A DNA stretch of 64,000 nucleotides, taken from positions 248,001 to 312,000 of the forward strand of contig NZ_CP119790.1 in NCBI RefSeq assembly GCF_029338275.1, given 5' to 3'. The stretch is from Haloarcula ordinaria. GTDB lineage: Archaea > Halobacteriota > Halobacteria > Halobacteriales > Haloarculaceae. Under the pieces are notes generated by a model that was not told the DNA's origin, made no database searches, and worked only from the letters and a program-made list of their open reading frames with translations. A program made the position numbers and the translations under genes. This document shows positions 35,345 to 45,863 of this stretch, one piece after another. Every line of letters starts with the position of its first letter. The stretch's first letter is position 1.

Positions 35345-36379
35345 CTATGTAACGACAACCTTCCCGGTAGCACGGCCTGCTTCGAGATACCGAATCGCCT
35401 CTGGAACCTCGGGCAAGCCAAACCGTCGATCGATGACCGGTTCGACATCACCGGCGTCGAGGAGCTCGATCACGAATGCTAAATCGTCCCGGTCGGGCTT
35501 CAGCATGAAGGTCTGGAACCGTTTTCTGCCCAGCACAGAGAGAACGGGACCCGCGAGGAGCGCGGTCACGAATCGTCGCGTGGGTCCCCCAACGAAGACG
35601 TATCGTCCCGTCGGGTGAAGGACACGCGCGTACTCTCTCATCGAATGGGAGCCTGCCGCGTCCAGGATGAGATCGTACTGGTTCGCGCTTTCGGTGAAAT
35701 CCTCCTGCGTGTAATCGATGACGTGATCCGCTCCGATCGAGCGAACGATCTCCATCTTTCCAGTGCTACAGACCGCCGTGACCGTTGCCCCGAGGAACTT
35801 GGCGATCTGCACGGCGAAGGTCCCCACGCCACCGGACGCGCCATTGATGAGGACCCGCTCACCCGCTTGGAGCTGTCCAGAATCCCGGAGTGCCTGTAAG
35901 GCGGCGACGCCCGCCGTCGGGGCCGCCGCTGCCGCTTCGAACGAGACCCCTGCCGGCTTTGTTACGATTATCGTCTCCGGGACACAGACGTACTCGGCGA
36001 ATGCGCCAAACCCGTTCTCAGAGAGGTCGGCGACGACCTCGTCACCCGGCTTGAGGCCAGCGACGTTCTTGCCGACGGCGTCCACATGTCCCGCGATATC
36101 GACGCCCAGAACCGGAAACTTCGGGTTGCGATACCCACCGTACACGAGGCGGACGAGGAACGGCGTCCCGCGCATCAGGTGCCAATCACCAGCGTTGACG
36201 GACCGTGCCCGGACCCGGACCAGGACCTCGTCGTCGCTGGGCGTGGGTATCTCCACCTCGTCCATCTGGAGTACCTCGGGGCCCCCGTACTCCGAATAGA
36301 CGATGGCATTCATCGCGGTCGAATCGTGCTCCGCTGTCACCGAGCCCCGAGTCCCACGTCCCTGTTTCGTGGTTGCCAT
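35345..36379 (-). CDS. NAD(P)-dependent zinc-free quinone oxidoreductase (MDR family)
   Basis: 344 residues. GroES-like N-terminus (MNAIVYSEYGGPEVLQMDEV), VLVRVRARSVNAGDWHLMRG, then the NADPH-binding LINGASGGVGTFAVQIAKFL and VDIAGHVDAVGKNV. No zinc ligands. Resembles quinone reductase/zeta-crystallin-like enzymes. The upstream DUF4386 gene overlaps its start (TGATG), so they are co-translated. The first 22 residues are a low-complexity extension; MNAIVYSEY at residue 23 may be the true start. Confidence 0.85.
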   Translation of the reverse strand: MATTKQGRGTRGSVTAEHDSTAMNAIVYSEYGGPEVLQMDEVEIPTPSDDEVLVRVRARSVNAGDWHLMRGTPFLVRLVYGGYRNPKFPVLGVDIAGHVDAVGKNVAGLKPGDEVVADLSENGFGAFAEYVCVPETIIVTKPAGVSFEAAAAAPTAGVAALQALRDSGQLQAGERVLINGASGGVGTFAVQIAKFLGATVTAVCSTGKMEIVRSIGADHVIDYTQEDFTESANQYDLILDAAGSHSMREYARVLHPTGRYVFVGGPTRRFVTALLAGPVLSVLGRKRFQTFMLKPDRDDLAFVIELLDAGDVEPVIDRRFGLPEVPEAIRYLEAGRATGKVVVT

Positions 36380-37140
36380 CAGGCTGCCTCCGAGGTCACA
36401 GACTGATCAGTCCTGACGCCCTTCACGACGAGATAGAGCGCGAGGACGATTTCACCGAGGACAGCGGTCACGAGGACGACCGTCGAGGCGATCGGTTCGT
36501 ACGTTGGGACGAGGAAGAACGTGAAGCTCTCCGTCAGGTAGCCGATTGCTGCGATGGCGATCAATCCGCCGAGAATCGCTGGAAAGAGGCTGGACTTGTA
36601 GAGCAGGTATCCCAAGACCAGGAGGTGCAGTCCGAAGAATATCCCGCCGATCAGGTAGCCGTAGCTGTGAGCGGTGAGGAAGAGTAAGGCGAGCGCGTCA
36701 ATCTGGTCAGGAGTGAAGGCAGTCAGGTACTCGTCCCCGCTCAAGAGCTGGAGTGCCATGTACTGATTGAGCATGTTGATGCTCGCTATCGCGGGATGGG
36801 CGATCAGCCGTAAGGATGCGGCTATCAGTGCAATCGTTCGGCTCACTGGTCTGAGGAGGACGTAGAGCAGGACAGCGACGACGGCGTCAGCAGCAAAGGC
36901 GATCAAGTCGCTGACGATGCCGAGCCGAAACAGTTCCTCCGCGGCGATGATATTCGCGGCAGTCGTCGTCGCATCGCCAGGGACGATGAGCGAGGCGCGA
37001 ACAAATCCCTCGCTGAAGCCGGCGGTGACGAAGATCACCAGATAGAGGAGCCCAGTTATTCGGGCGATCGTCTTGGTCGGAAGTGTTCGCTCGTTCGGCG
37101 TCTGCTGGACACCGACGGAATCGGCGGTTGTGGTTGCCAT
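36379..37140 (-). CDS. DUF4386 membrane protein
   Basis: 253 residues from MATTTADSVGVQQTPNERTL. Six or seven TM segments; IARITGLLYLVIFVTAGFSE and the region GGIFFGLHLLVLGYLLYKSS, LFPAILGGLIAIAAIGYLTE are family-typical. Function unknown. Operon with the quinone oxidoreductase; the two gene products share the same opening residues MATT, a chance similarity or a copied start. Confidence 0.82.
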   Translation of the reverse strand: MATTTADSVGVQQTPNERTLPTKTIARITGLLYLVIFVTAGFSEGFVRASLIVPGDATTTAANIIAAEELFRLGIVSDLIAFAADAVVAVLLYVLLRPVSRTIALIAASLRLIAHPAIASINMLNQYMALQLLSGDEYLTAFTPDQIDALALLFLTAHSYGYLIGGIFFGLHLLVLGYLLYKSSLFPAILGGLIAIAAIGYLTESFTFFLVPTYEPIASTVVLVTAVLGEIVLALYLVVKGVRTDQSVTSEAA

Positions 37141-37453
37141 TAGGTGTACCTCTGGAATCCTGACTGAACGATAGCAAGGACTGGCCGGCGATATGACGAG
37201 AGTCACAGTCCAGTCAGCTCTGCAGCGCTGTAAGGTTCCATTGTACGGAAGTCTGCAACCGGCATATCCATTTGTGTCAGATGAACATCTGATTGAGAGA
37301 TCATAAATACAGAGTAACAATCTATTGCCCCTTCTGATGATCCCTGGTAACTTCCTACACCTGCCTGACGACTGTTTCAGTGGAAATAGCCTCGAATCAG
37401 GAGGGTTTCAACAGCGCCTCTGAACCCCAGTACGCGTCTTGTATTCTGACTGC

Positions 37454-39664
37454 TCACCCACGAAAGCCGAGCAACCGAAGGCCGTTCAGCGAGACGATGA
37501 CCGTCGAGCCCTCGTGACCGACCACTGCGAGCGGGAGCGGAATGCCGCGGAGGAGTATCGCACTGACCATGAGCGCAATCGCGCCGAACGCGATGGCGAG
37601 ATTGATCGTGAGCGTCCGGCGGGTCCTGCGGCCGAGGCCGAGCACGTAGGGAATCTTGCTGAGGTCGTCGCCCATCAGCACCACGTCGGCTGTATCGAGC
37701 GCGACGTCAGTTCCCGCCCCACCCATCGCGATGCCGAGGGTCGCCGTGGCGAGCGCCGGCGCGTCGTTGACGCCGTCACCGACCATCGCCACGTACTCGT
37801 GTCGGCCGACCAGTGCTTCGATGGTCGCCACTTTCTCCTCCGGCAGCAGTTCCGCCTGCACCTCGTCGATACCGACTTCGTCGGCGATGCGCTGTGCGAC
37901 GCGCTCGTTGTCGCCGGTCAGCATGACGATGTGCTCGACGCCGAGGTCACGGAGGTCGTCGACCATCTCGGCAGCGTCAGGACGAACGGTGTCGGTGAAC
38001 GCCAGCCACCCCAGGATGCTGACGCCGCCGCCACTCTCCCGCGCGACGAGGACACTTGTTTTCCCCTCTGCCTCTAACGTTTCGAGCCGGTCGAGACCAC
38101 CTTCGAGACCATCGATTGCTGCGTCTCCGAGAACGGTCTGGAAGTAACTGCGGTTCCCGATGTGTATCGGTCGGCCGTCGACGTCTGCTTTGACCCCTTT
38201 CCCGGCGACTGACTGAAACCCCCCCGCGTGAGCGACGTCGAGTGACCGAGTTTTTGCCGCCCGCACAGTCGCCCGAGCGAGGTGGTGTTCCGAGCGAGCC
38301 TGCACCGCGGCCGCAATGGAGAGTAACTTGTCTTCGGTCAGGGACTCGTCTCCCGTCCCGTCACGGACGAACACGTCGGTCAACTGCGTGTCGCCCTGTG
38401 TGAGCGTCCCGGTCTTGTCGAAGGCGACCGCGTCGATGCGTGCCGCCGTCTCGACGTGTTCGCCGCCCTTGAACAGGACGCCTTGCCTCCCGCCAGAGGC
38501 GATCGCCGAGAGGACTGCCGCGGGCGTCGAGATGATGACTGCACACGGCGAGGCAGCGACCATGAGCGTCATCGCGCGGTAGAACGTCGCCGTGAACTCG
38601 CTCCCGAGTCCGACTGGAATCGCGATGGCCGCAATCGTGATTGCGAACACGCCGAGGACGTACGGTTGTTCGAGCCGGTCGATGAGCCGCTGCGTCGGGG
38701 CCTTCTCGCTCTGGGCGCGTTCGACCATGTGGATGAGGCGGCTGATCGCCGACTCGTGGGCCTGCCGTGTCACCTCGATCTCCAGGCTGCCACTCTCGTT
38801 GATGGTCCCGCCGAACACCTCGTCGCCGGGTTCTTTCGGCACGGGGACAGACTCGCCGGTGAGCGACGCCTGATCGACCGTTCCCTCGCCGGACGCGACG
38901 ACGCCGTCGAGCGGGATCTTGTCACCTGGACGGACGACGAACACGTCGCCGACGGCGACCTCCTCGATGGGGACCGTGACCTCCTCACCGTCACGGAGAA
39001 TCTGCGCTTCGTCCGGCCGCATCTCGACGAGCGACTTGATCGCCCGCCGCGAGCGGCCAATCGCGTAGTGCTGAAGCGTGTTCGACAGCGAGAACAGGAA
39101 GAGGAGCATCGCGCCTTCGAACGGGGCCCCGATGGAGAGCGCGCCGAGCGCGGCGACGATCATCAACAGGTCGATGTCGACCGCGCGGTGGCGCAGCGTC
39201 TGGATGGCTCCCTTGAGCCCGTACCAGCCGCCGAGGACGTAGGCGACGCCGTAGGCGGCCCACATGAGGAGGGGTGGCCCGTCGAGCCATCCTGTCGCCA
39301 GGCCGGTCACCATGCCGACCAGCGTCAGACCGACGAACACCGCCTCGAGTCTGAGTTCCGAGCGGCTGCTCACCTCATCCGTCTCCGTCTCGGGATCAGA
39401 CTTCAGTGAGACGTTCCGGTCGTGGACCGCTTGCCTGATCGTCTCTTCGCCGGTGATGCGCTCGTCGTACGAGACCCGTACGCTCCCAGTTCGGAACGAG
39501 ACCTCGGCGTCGTGGACGCCTGGCATATTCGCCAACTGTCGTTCGAGTGCGCGCGCTCCCGCTTCGCCTCGTCCTCCTCGTCGTTCGATGCTGATCGTAC
39601 ACGTAGAGAGCGAGGCAGGGTCAGTACTGGCCACGTGTGTCGTTCCTCCGGGCCGAGTTGCCAT
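37454..39664 (-). CDS. PIB-4-type metal-transporting P-type ATPase
   Basis: 736 residues. N-terminal heavy-metal-associated-like domain (about 15-85) without a CxxC motif. Core motifs: TGES in DQASLTGESVPV, SPC in MVAASPCAVIIS, the phosphorylation site DKTGTLTQG, TGDN, GDGVNDAPALA, and HEGSTVIVSLNGLRLL in the last TM. SPC with HEGST marks the PIB-4 group, which exports Co, Fe(II) and sometimes Zn or Ni. Metal is inferred from these motifs. UspA is encoded 102 bases upstream on the same strand. Confidence 0.92.
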   Translation of the reverse strand: MATRPGGTTHVASTDPASLSTCTISIERRGGRGEAGARALERQLANMPGVHDAEVSFRTGSVRVSYDERITGEETIRQAVHDRNVSLKSDPETETDEVSSRSELRLEAVFVGLTLVGMVTGLATGWLDGPPLLMWAAYGVAYVLGGWYGLKGAIQTLRHRAVDIDLLMIVAALGALSIGAPFEGAMLLFLFSLSNTLQHYAIGRSRRAIKSLVEMRPDEAQILRDGEEVTVPIEEVAVGDVFVVRPGDKIPLDGVVASGEGTVDQASLTGESVPVPKEPGDEVFGGTINESGSLEIEVTRQAHESAISRLIHMVERAQSEKAPTQRLIDRLEQPYVLGVFAITIAAIAIPVGLGSEFTATFYRAMTLMVAASPCAVIISTPAAVLSAIASGGRQGVLFKGGEHVETAARIDAVAFDKTGTLTQGDTQLTDVFVRDGTGDESLTEDKLLSIAAAVQARSEHHLARATVRAAKTRSLDVAHAGGFQSVAGKGVKADVDGRPIHIGNRSYFQTVLGDAAIDGLEGGLDRLETLEAEGKTSVLVARESGGGVSILGWLAFTDTVRPDAAEMVDDLRDLGVEHIVMLTGDNERVAQRIADEVGIDEVQAELLPEEKVATIEALVGRHEYVAMVGDGVNDAPALATATLGIAMGGAGTDVALDTADVVLMGDDLSKIPYVLGLGRRTRRTLTINLAIAFGAIALMVSAILLRGIPLPLAVVGHEGSTVIVSLNGLRLLGFRG

Positions 39665-39766
39665 CGTGTTTTAGATGTGCCAGTGCCGCTTCGTCCGACC
39701 GCCTGCGAACGCGGTACGCTGACCCGGAAGCGATTCTCGCCGTGTCGCAGTCCTGAGGAATGCAGG

Positions 39767-40195
39767 TCATGCGATGACCGTCACCGGAATCTTCGCACGG
39801 CGGGTGACCGTTTCGGCAACGCTTCCGAGGAGCGCTCGTTCGATTCCTGACCGACCGTGGCTGCCGATGACAATCTGATCGACGTCAGTGTCGGCAGCGT
39901 ATCCCAGAATCGTCGTAGCCGGTCTGCCGATTTCGGTGAGCGTATCGATATCCGTCCCGAGTTCCCCGGCGATATCCGTAGCTCTCGAGTGGATTGTGCT
40001 CGCTCGCTCCTGTGCGTTGTCGTACCAGTCCTCGGCGACTGGTAAGCCCCCAGCCTCCACGTCGATGACCGAGTCGACTGGATCGATGACGTACATCGAG
40101 GTGACGACTGCCTCCGGAAACATATCGAGAGCGTATCTGAGCGCACGCTCTGCGAGGGGCGAACCGTCGAAGGCGACGAGAACGTTGTCAGGCAT
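39767..40195 (-). CDS. UspA-type universal stress protein
   Basis: 142 residues from MPDNVLVAFDGSPLAERALR. ATP-binding type, with the C-terminal loop IVIGSHGRSGIERALLGSVA (GxHxRSxxxxxxxGS) intact. Just upstream of the metal ATPase in the same direction; probably a stress-linked pair. The longer frame upstream is not protein-like. Confidence 0.88.
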   Translation of the reverse strand: MPDNVLVAFDGSPLAERALRYALDMFPEAVVTSMYVIDPVDSVIDVEAGGLPVAEDWYDNAQERASTIHSRATDIAGELGTDIDTLTEIGRPATTILGYAADTDVDQIVIGSHGRSGIERALLGSVAETVTRRAKIPVTVIA

Positions 40196-40401
40196 ACGAC
40201 TGATTTCGGTGGAGAGCGGAATGAACGTACCGCTCCGAACCGGTCCGTATCGTGCGGCTGATTTGCGACCCCACCCCTCACTCGACGACTCCCCTGGAAC
40301 TATCGCGGCCGTCGTCTGTCCAATGACGAACCTTCGGCCGAAATCTCTGTTCACCCGTTCGGATTCGGGCGTCCTTCCGCAGACTCTGCAGCGAACTCCC
40401 G

Positions 40402-41268
40402 TCAGAGCAGGGCGACCTGGACGACCGACAGAACGACGAGCGGAATATGAAACGAAGCGTGAGCCAGTATCGCCGCCTCGAGGCTCCGCCGCCAGTAGAG
40501 CCAGCCAAAGAGGACGCCGGCCACCGCGTTCAGAAGGACCGTCCGCGCGACGAGTGCCGGAGTGAGGTCGGCCGATTGGGCGAGTGCGGGGAGGTGACCG
40601 ATGCCGAACAGCACGGCGGCCACGACGATTGCAGCCCAGACGACAACCGGTCTGGGGCCAGCGGCCCGGCGGCCGGTGATCCGCCACCCGACAAACACGA
40701 GGACCGACATGAGCCCGAACCGGAGCATGAGTTCCTCGGTGATTCCCCCGTAGAGGAACCGGACGGGTACGTACGCGAAAACGTCCAGCAGTGACGGCCT
40801 CGTCGCACCGAGTACTGACTGGGGCAGGTCCTGTGCGACGAACGGCATCATCATCGCGTCGAGGACGACGATCAAGACGCCTCCGAGGATGCCGACTCCG
40901 ACCGCCAGTTTGACTTCCTCACGGAGGTGTTGCCAGACACCGTCGTCAGTCCTCTGGTCAATGACGTACGACTGCAGTCCCACTCGTGGTGCTGCGTAGG
41001 CACCGAGCAAGCATGCCACGGCGAGGAGTAACAGTGGACTGATTGCCGAGAGGACTGCGAGGAGTGGGAGTGAGAGGCCTGGCGGAACAGCTGTCACCGG
41101 CGTCGTGAAGTAAATGTAACCGACGAGCGCCACGATTCCGGGTATGCCCAGGAGTAGGGCCACACCGAACCGCTTGCCGAAGGACCGACCGTTCGCAGTC
41201 GGGGACATGGCTGAATCGACTCCCGATGGAGAGAAAGGCATTGTGGACCTGTCGTCTTCGGCCATCAT
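40402..41268 (-). CDS. CPBP intramembrane metalloprotease
   Basis: 288 residues. Catalytic region YGGITEELMLRFGLMSVLVF, second motif VVAAVLFGIGHLPALAQSA, and AAILAHASFHIPLVVL near the C-terminus; eight TM segments. It overlaps the next CPBP gene by ATGA, giving a tandem pair of distinct CPBP proteins in one operon. Substrate unknown. Confidence 0.85.
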   Translation of the reverse strand: MMAEDDRSTMPFSPSGVDSAMSPTANGRSFGKRFGVALLLGIPGIVALVGYIYFTTPVTAVPPGLSLPLLAVLSAISPLLLLAVACLLGAYAAPRVGLQSYVIDQRTDDGVWQHLREEVKLAVGVGILGGVLIVVLDAMMMPFVAQDLPQSVLGATRPSLLDVFAYVPVRFLYGGITEELMLRFGLMSVLVFVGWRITGRRAAGPRPVVVWAAIVVAAVLFGIGHLPALAQSADLTPALVARTVLLNAVAGVLFGWLYWRRSLEAAILAHASFHIPLVVLSVVQVALL

Positions 41269-42149
41269 TTGGCCTCCGAACTGTGACCGCGAGTCGCTAT
41301 CGGTGCTGCAGCTGTCTCGTCATCGTACCCGAGCCGACCGCGCGTGGCGACGAGCAGCACGGCGACAAGCAGCCAGATCGCGACCGTCGTGACTACGAGA
41401 ATCGTCGTGGAGTCGCCGGTGCTGATGACGTCGAGGGGAAGCGGGACGAGCGTACTGTTTGCCGTGTTGAACCCGGTGTGCGCGAGGATAGCGAGCAGAA
41501 CGCTCCCGGTCTCGTTGTAGATCCACGTCAAGACGAAGGCGACTCCGACGATGTTCAGGAGGCGGACGGCTGTGGTCAGCGCGAGCTCAACGAACGACGC
41601 CAGCCCGTGGAACTCGGTGCTGCCAGTCGCCAGCAGCGGGAGGTGCCAGAGCGCCCAGACCACGCCGAGGATGAGCGTCGCTGGCACGGGGGCGAACCGT
41701 TCCTGGAGCTTCGGAAGTGCGAGTCCTCGCCAACCGGGTTCTTCGTTCCCGCCACCGACGAGCGCGATACCGACGAACGAGACGAGCACGAGCGAGACGC
41801 GCCCGGGAAGCAGTCCCGGGTCGACGGACGTGCCCGCGACGGTGAGGCCGATACTCGTGAGTGTGATGAGCAGCAGCGGGATACCGAACGCGGCGACGTA
41901 CCACCGGGGCGCGACGCGCCAGTCGACGATCTGGCGTGCCCACGCCCGGACCGAATCACTCCCGAGCCACGTGACGAGGAGGGCCGCGAGGAACGGGCCG
42001 AAGCCCCCGACGACGAACCCGAGCGTTCCCAGCGGTTCGGGCATCGCAAGGATTGGCCCGAGCCACGCCACCCAGGAGATGGCATAGGCGATGACGAAAA
42101 ACGCCACGACTGGGTTCGCATCGACACGCTCGCGAATCTGCTGTCTCAT
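41265..42149 (-). CDS. CPBP intramembrane metalloprotease
   Basis: 294 residues from MRQQIRERVDANPVVAFFVI. Motifs GGGNEEPGWRGLALPKLQER (EExxxR), GVVWALWHLPLLATGS and LLAILAHTGFNTANS. Closer to the protein at 29924 than to its operon partner at 40402. The longer frame upstream overlaps the hydrolase antisense and is not used. Confidence 0.87.
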   Translation of the reverse strand: MRQQIRERVDANPVVAFFVIAYAISWVAWLGPILAMPEPLGTLGFVVGGFGPFLAALLVTWLGSDSVRAWARQIVDWRVAPRWYVAAFGIPLLLITLTSIGLTVAGTSVDPGLLPGRVSLVLVSFVGIALVGGGNEEPGWRGLALPKLQERFAPVPATLILGVVWALWHLPLLATGSTEFHGLASFVELALTTAVRLLNIVGVAFVLTWIYNETGSVLLAILAHTGFNTANSTLVPLPLDVISTGDSTTILVVTTVAIWLLVAVLLVATRGRLGYDDETAAAPIATRGHSSEAK

Positions 42150-42205
42150 GGTGTGATACTCCGACGGCCGATTGGTGGTGGGACAATCATCTGTCTCGAT
42201 TATTG

Positions 42206-44162
42206 TTACAGCGGCAGGATACCGAGCAGTGACAACTGCCAGGCGAACAGGATCGCGAGGAGCGTCACCACCGCGTAGTGGAGTCGAACCCAGCGAGTCC
42301 AGTACGCGTCGCGCCATGCGAACCCGGTCGCGACGACAGAGCCGACCGTCCCGGCGAGGGCGACGTACCGCAGACCCTTCCCGGTCTGGAGTGTCAGCGA
42401 CGGCGAAGCAGCCTCCGCGTTGAAGTTGATCCAGGCGAGCAGGAATATCACCAGCACTGCCAACCAGAGAGCACTCACCAGGCCGAGTAACGTTCGAGCC
42501 GCACGTTCGGGGCCGCTGAGTGGGTCCCGACCTCGGACTCGTCGCCACACGAACCCGCCGAGCCACAGGGCCAGGACGGAGACGAACGCCACGACGCCCG
42601 CGCCGAGGATTCCCTGGAGGACTGTCAACGATTCGTACCACGGAACGCGCTCGTACGTCGCGGGCCCGAAGTGTCCGCGGAACAGGTGCGTCGCCCGGCC
42701 GTCCTCGTCGAACCTGAAGACGAGGCGGTCGCTCCCGCCTACTTCCTCGTAGACACCGGGGCGGCGCTCGACCCACGTTCGAGTCCCCTCACCGAGCCGG
42801 GTGGTCGCCAGGTACCCCTCGTCGGTGGCGCCGACGGTGTACGTCCGGGTCATCACGCCGAGGACACGCTCCCAGGAAGACTCCGAGATAGTCAGCGACC
42901 GGTAGTCACCCGTCAGTGCCAGTGCTCGGTCGGCTGCGCCAACTGGCGGTTCGACGACGGCGGTATCCGACCGCGGGTAGTATCGGTCGGTGAACGCCTG
43001 GAGGAGTTCGAACCGCGCGGGACTCCCGCCGGGGCTGTTGTAGACGACGAACACCCCGGTGTCGCGCTCGGGGTAGAGGGCGAGCAGGCTCATGAATCGG
43101 GGCGTGTCACCCCAGTGACCGACGATGGTCTCGCCGTTACGGTCCATCTCGATGAACCCGTAGGCCATCCCGTTGAGTTCCGGGACCGCCTCGGACTTCG
43201 TGAAGTGACGCCGGTGCATCTCGCGCACGGTGTCGGCCTCGAGGATACGTTCCGAGTTGTAGGTCCCCTCGTTCAGGTGGGCGAGCAAGAACTGCCCCAT
43301 GTCGGTCGCCGTCGTGCGGAGCGAGCCGCCCTCGGGTGGAAGCGTCCAGACGACGGGGTCGTGGGCCCGGTACTCACCGTTCTGGTAGGTGTAGCCGATT
43401 GCACGCCGCGATTCCAGGCGGGCGGGTAGTGGCTGGGCGTAGGTCGAATCGTCCATCGCAAGCGGCGTGAAGATGCGCTCGTCGACCAGCTCGGTGAAGC
43501 TCGCGTCGGACTGTTCGGCGAGCGCGTGGCCCGCCAGGGCCGTCCCGTAGTTCGAGTACGCGACGAATTGTCCTGGGGGTCTGACCCGCGCTGGCTGGTG
43601 GTCCGCGAGGATTTCTTCCATGGGTCGTCTCTTACTGGGGTCATCGGTGACCATCCCCGCGAAAGCTGTCCTCGAAACCCGCCGAGTGCGTCCCGAGGTG
43701 TTCGAGTGTGACGGGCTGGGCGTAAGTATCCGGGACCGTGACGGCCGAGTCGGTCAGGTAGTCGTTGACGTCGTCGTCGAGTTCCAGCCGGTCCTCCTCG
43801 ACACCCTGCATCACTGCGGTCCAGGTCACGAGTTTGCCAGTCGAACCGACGCTGAAGACGGTCTCGTCGGCGTCGACGGGGCGCTGGGATTCGAGGTCCG
43901 CGTACCCGTATCCCTTCGCCAGGACCACCTCGCCGTCGCTGACGATGACGACGGCCGCGCCCGGGATATGGTACGCTTCGAGCTGATGGGCCATCGTCTC
44001 GTCGACCCACGCCTCGGTTTCCGCACGGTCGGACAGGTCGATCTGGTCGGCCTGACTCCCGAACGAACGGTCAGACTCCGCCGCCGCCGTTCCAATCGGC
44101 GTGCTCACGAGCGCGAAGATCAGGACCACGACGATGATAATGTGAACGAATCGGTGTTGCAT
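42206..44162 (-). pseudogene. Class-C beta-lactamase-like serine hydrolase, one frameshift
   Basis: Two frames join to one protein of about 650 residues: 44162-43656 (signal peptide HIIIVVVLIFALVSTPIGTA, then SVGSTGKLVTWTAVMQ with the catalytic SxxK) and 43654-42206 (YSNYGTALAG with the YxN motif, then a C-terminal domain with four TM segments). The change of frame falls in a CCCC run at 43655-43658: with three Cs the reading is continuous (FRG-MVTDDP). A D-aminopeptidase/esterase-like exported enzyme anchored by its C-terminus. Single homopolymer indel: sequencing error or recent loss. Confidence 0.78.
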
Positions 44163-44271
44163 TGGAGGGGCTCTGTGTCAGTAGTCAGTTCGAATGGGAC
44201 AGTCGATGCCAGCGAATGCGGGAGTCCCCGCGGAATCGGATCTGGGAGTCCACGAATCTACACTCAGGCAC

Positions 44272-44928
44272 TCAGGCTGGCCCCTGAATGTGGTCGGTGT
44301 ACTCGCTTTTGCCGAGTAGGTAACCGCCGAAGGCGACGAGCCAGAGCATCACGGGGTAGACAATCATCCGCTCGGTCCCGCCGTGACCGATCGCCCCGAA
44401 CGCCGTTGCGTTCCCGGCGTCACCGAGCGCCATCAACACGACGAAGATGAGACCGAGCCCGCCAGCGAGGACGGATAGAATCCGGATAATACCAGTGAGG
44501 CGAGTCGCACTCCCGACGGCCTGCACGTTGAAGAACACGAACGCAAGCAGTGCTGCGATGCCGTGAAGCCCTCCGGTGTCGAGCGGGAAGAGGCCCGCCC
44601 CGATGGCACCGACGCCCGCGAGCGCGAAGACGGCAAGCAGCCACCGCCGCCCGTGGGTTCGGTAGAAGAAGTATCCTCCGAGGAGATTGAACACGCCGAC
44701 GAGGACCAGTGAGACGTTGAACAACAGCGCCGTCTCCGGGACGACGCCGAGATCGCTGATGGCGGCCGCGCGGAAGTCGTAGCCGGGGACCATCGCCGCC
44801 GCGAGCATGATAACGGTCATGAACTGTGCGGCGAGCGTGAAGAAGAGCAGGCCGGCTATCGTCCCGTTGTCGAACTGTGTCCCTCGGAGGGCGAAGACCG
44901 GTTCGGCCGTGGATTCGAGTTCATTCAC
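44272..44928 (-). CDS. DUF998 membrane protein
   Basis: 218 residues with six TM helices; YDFRAAAISDLGVVPETALL and GLFPLDTGGLHGIAALLAFV are the usual DUF998 motifs. Function unknown. Minus-strand TATA (CTTTATATTATTA, 44959-44972) is about 35 bases upstream. Confidence 0.82.
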   Translation of the reverse strand: MNELESTAEPVFALRGTQFDNGTIAGLLFFTLAAQFMTVIMLAAAMVPGYDFRAAAISDLGVVPETALLFNVSLVLVGVFNLLGGYFFYRTHGRRWLLAVFALAGVGAIGAGLFPLDTGGLHGIAALLAFVFFNVQAVGSATRLTGIIRILSVLAGGLGLIFVVLMALGDAGNATAFGAIGHGGTERMIVYPVMLWLVAFGGYLLGKSEYTDHIQGPA

Positions 44929-44958
44929 TGTCGTTCACTGCCTTATTGTTGGATTAGT

Positions 44959-44972
44959 AATAATATAAAGCG
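44959..44972 (-). promoter_or_regulatory. TATA box of the DUF998 gene
   Basis: CTTTATATTATTA on the minus strand, 31-44 bases before the ATG at 44928; the local sequence is AT-rich. Confidence 0.5.
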
Positions 44973-45130
44973 CTTGGCCAGTTCGCATCGGGCGAGAAAT
45001 TCAAGTGAGAGCGGCGGGACTTTGGTCATCAGGGACGTGTTCCGAACTCCGTGACGCAATCGGTCATCGGGTATCTCGTAACATTCGATTGACCGGTCTA
45101 TCTGAACGGTGCCATCGCTATCCTGTCGGG

Positions 45131-45140
45131 ATTTTAATAC
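45131..45140 (+). promoter_or_regulatory. TATA box of the PH-domain gene pair
   Basis: ATTTTAATAC centred about 28 bases before the ATG at 45164, consistent with a leaderless message. Confidence 0.5.
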
Positions 45141-45163
45141 AGCCATCTGACAAAGTGACTCGT

Positions 45164-45858
45164 ATGTCTGAGTCAGCTACTATCGACGCAGAAACTACAG
45201 ACTGGTTAACTCTTGACGAGGATGAAGAGATCGTCTGGTCTGGGAAACCCCACGAGAGTAGCTGATCCCAGCGCTCGTCGTCGGAGTGCCGCTCTCTATC
45301 GTCCTCATTGGGTTATTCATCATCGCTGGGTCCTATCTACAGCGCGAGAATACGCAGTACGTTGTGACGACCGATGGGCTGTACAAGAAGACGGGAGTCC
45401 TCTCACGTGACGTCCAGCGCATCGATTTCGGAAAGGTCCAGAACACCTCCTACAGCCAGGGATTCTTCGGCTCTCGATTCGGCTACGGGAACGTCGATAT
45501 CTCGACTGCAGGCGGCTCTGGGATCGAGATGCAGTTCCGGTCAGTCCCCGAACCGAGAGAGGTTCAGGAACTCGTCAACAAACGTGTGAAGGGCAGCCGT
45601 GGTGAACCGACGACGGAATCGGGAGAAACTAAGCGCGACGTACTTGACGAGATCCTCATCGAACTCAGGGAGATTCGCGCTACGCTCGAAGCACAACAGG
45701 AGACTACAGGAAACACATCGGCCACGACGTCCAACATCGGCAATGGGGCGGACGAACAATCGACTGGTGAGGACGATGCCACCCATAATCAGCTCGGAGC
45801 TAGCAACCAGAGTGGCGAAAACGCGACTCCCGACCAAGAGTCGGATGATGAACGGTAG
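45164..45858 (+). pseudogene. bPH2-domain membrane protein with one frameshift near the N-terminus
   Basis: Starts MSESATIDAETTDWLTLDED ... VWSGKPHESS and meets TGA at 45263. One base further the frame continues as IPALVVGVPLSIVLIGLFII, then QYVVTTDGLYKKTGVLSRDV, RIDFGKVQNTSYSQGFFGSR, a full YdbT-type PH domain, and a long acidic Ser/Asn-rich tail. One missing base restores a single protein. The first of a tandem pair with 45864-46436, 5 bases apart. Ends in TAG. Confidence 0.72.
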
Positions 45859-45863
45859 CCACC

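Noticed and set aside
38456..39409. Plus-strand frame of about 317 codons antisense to the P-type ATPase.
   Set aside because: Charged, low-complexity translation and complete overlap with an unmistakable ATPase.
41226..42278. Plus-strand frame of about 350 codons across the CPBP genes.
   Set aside because: Asp/Glu/Arg-rich antisense artefact; the minus strand has intact CPBP motifs.
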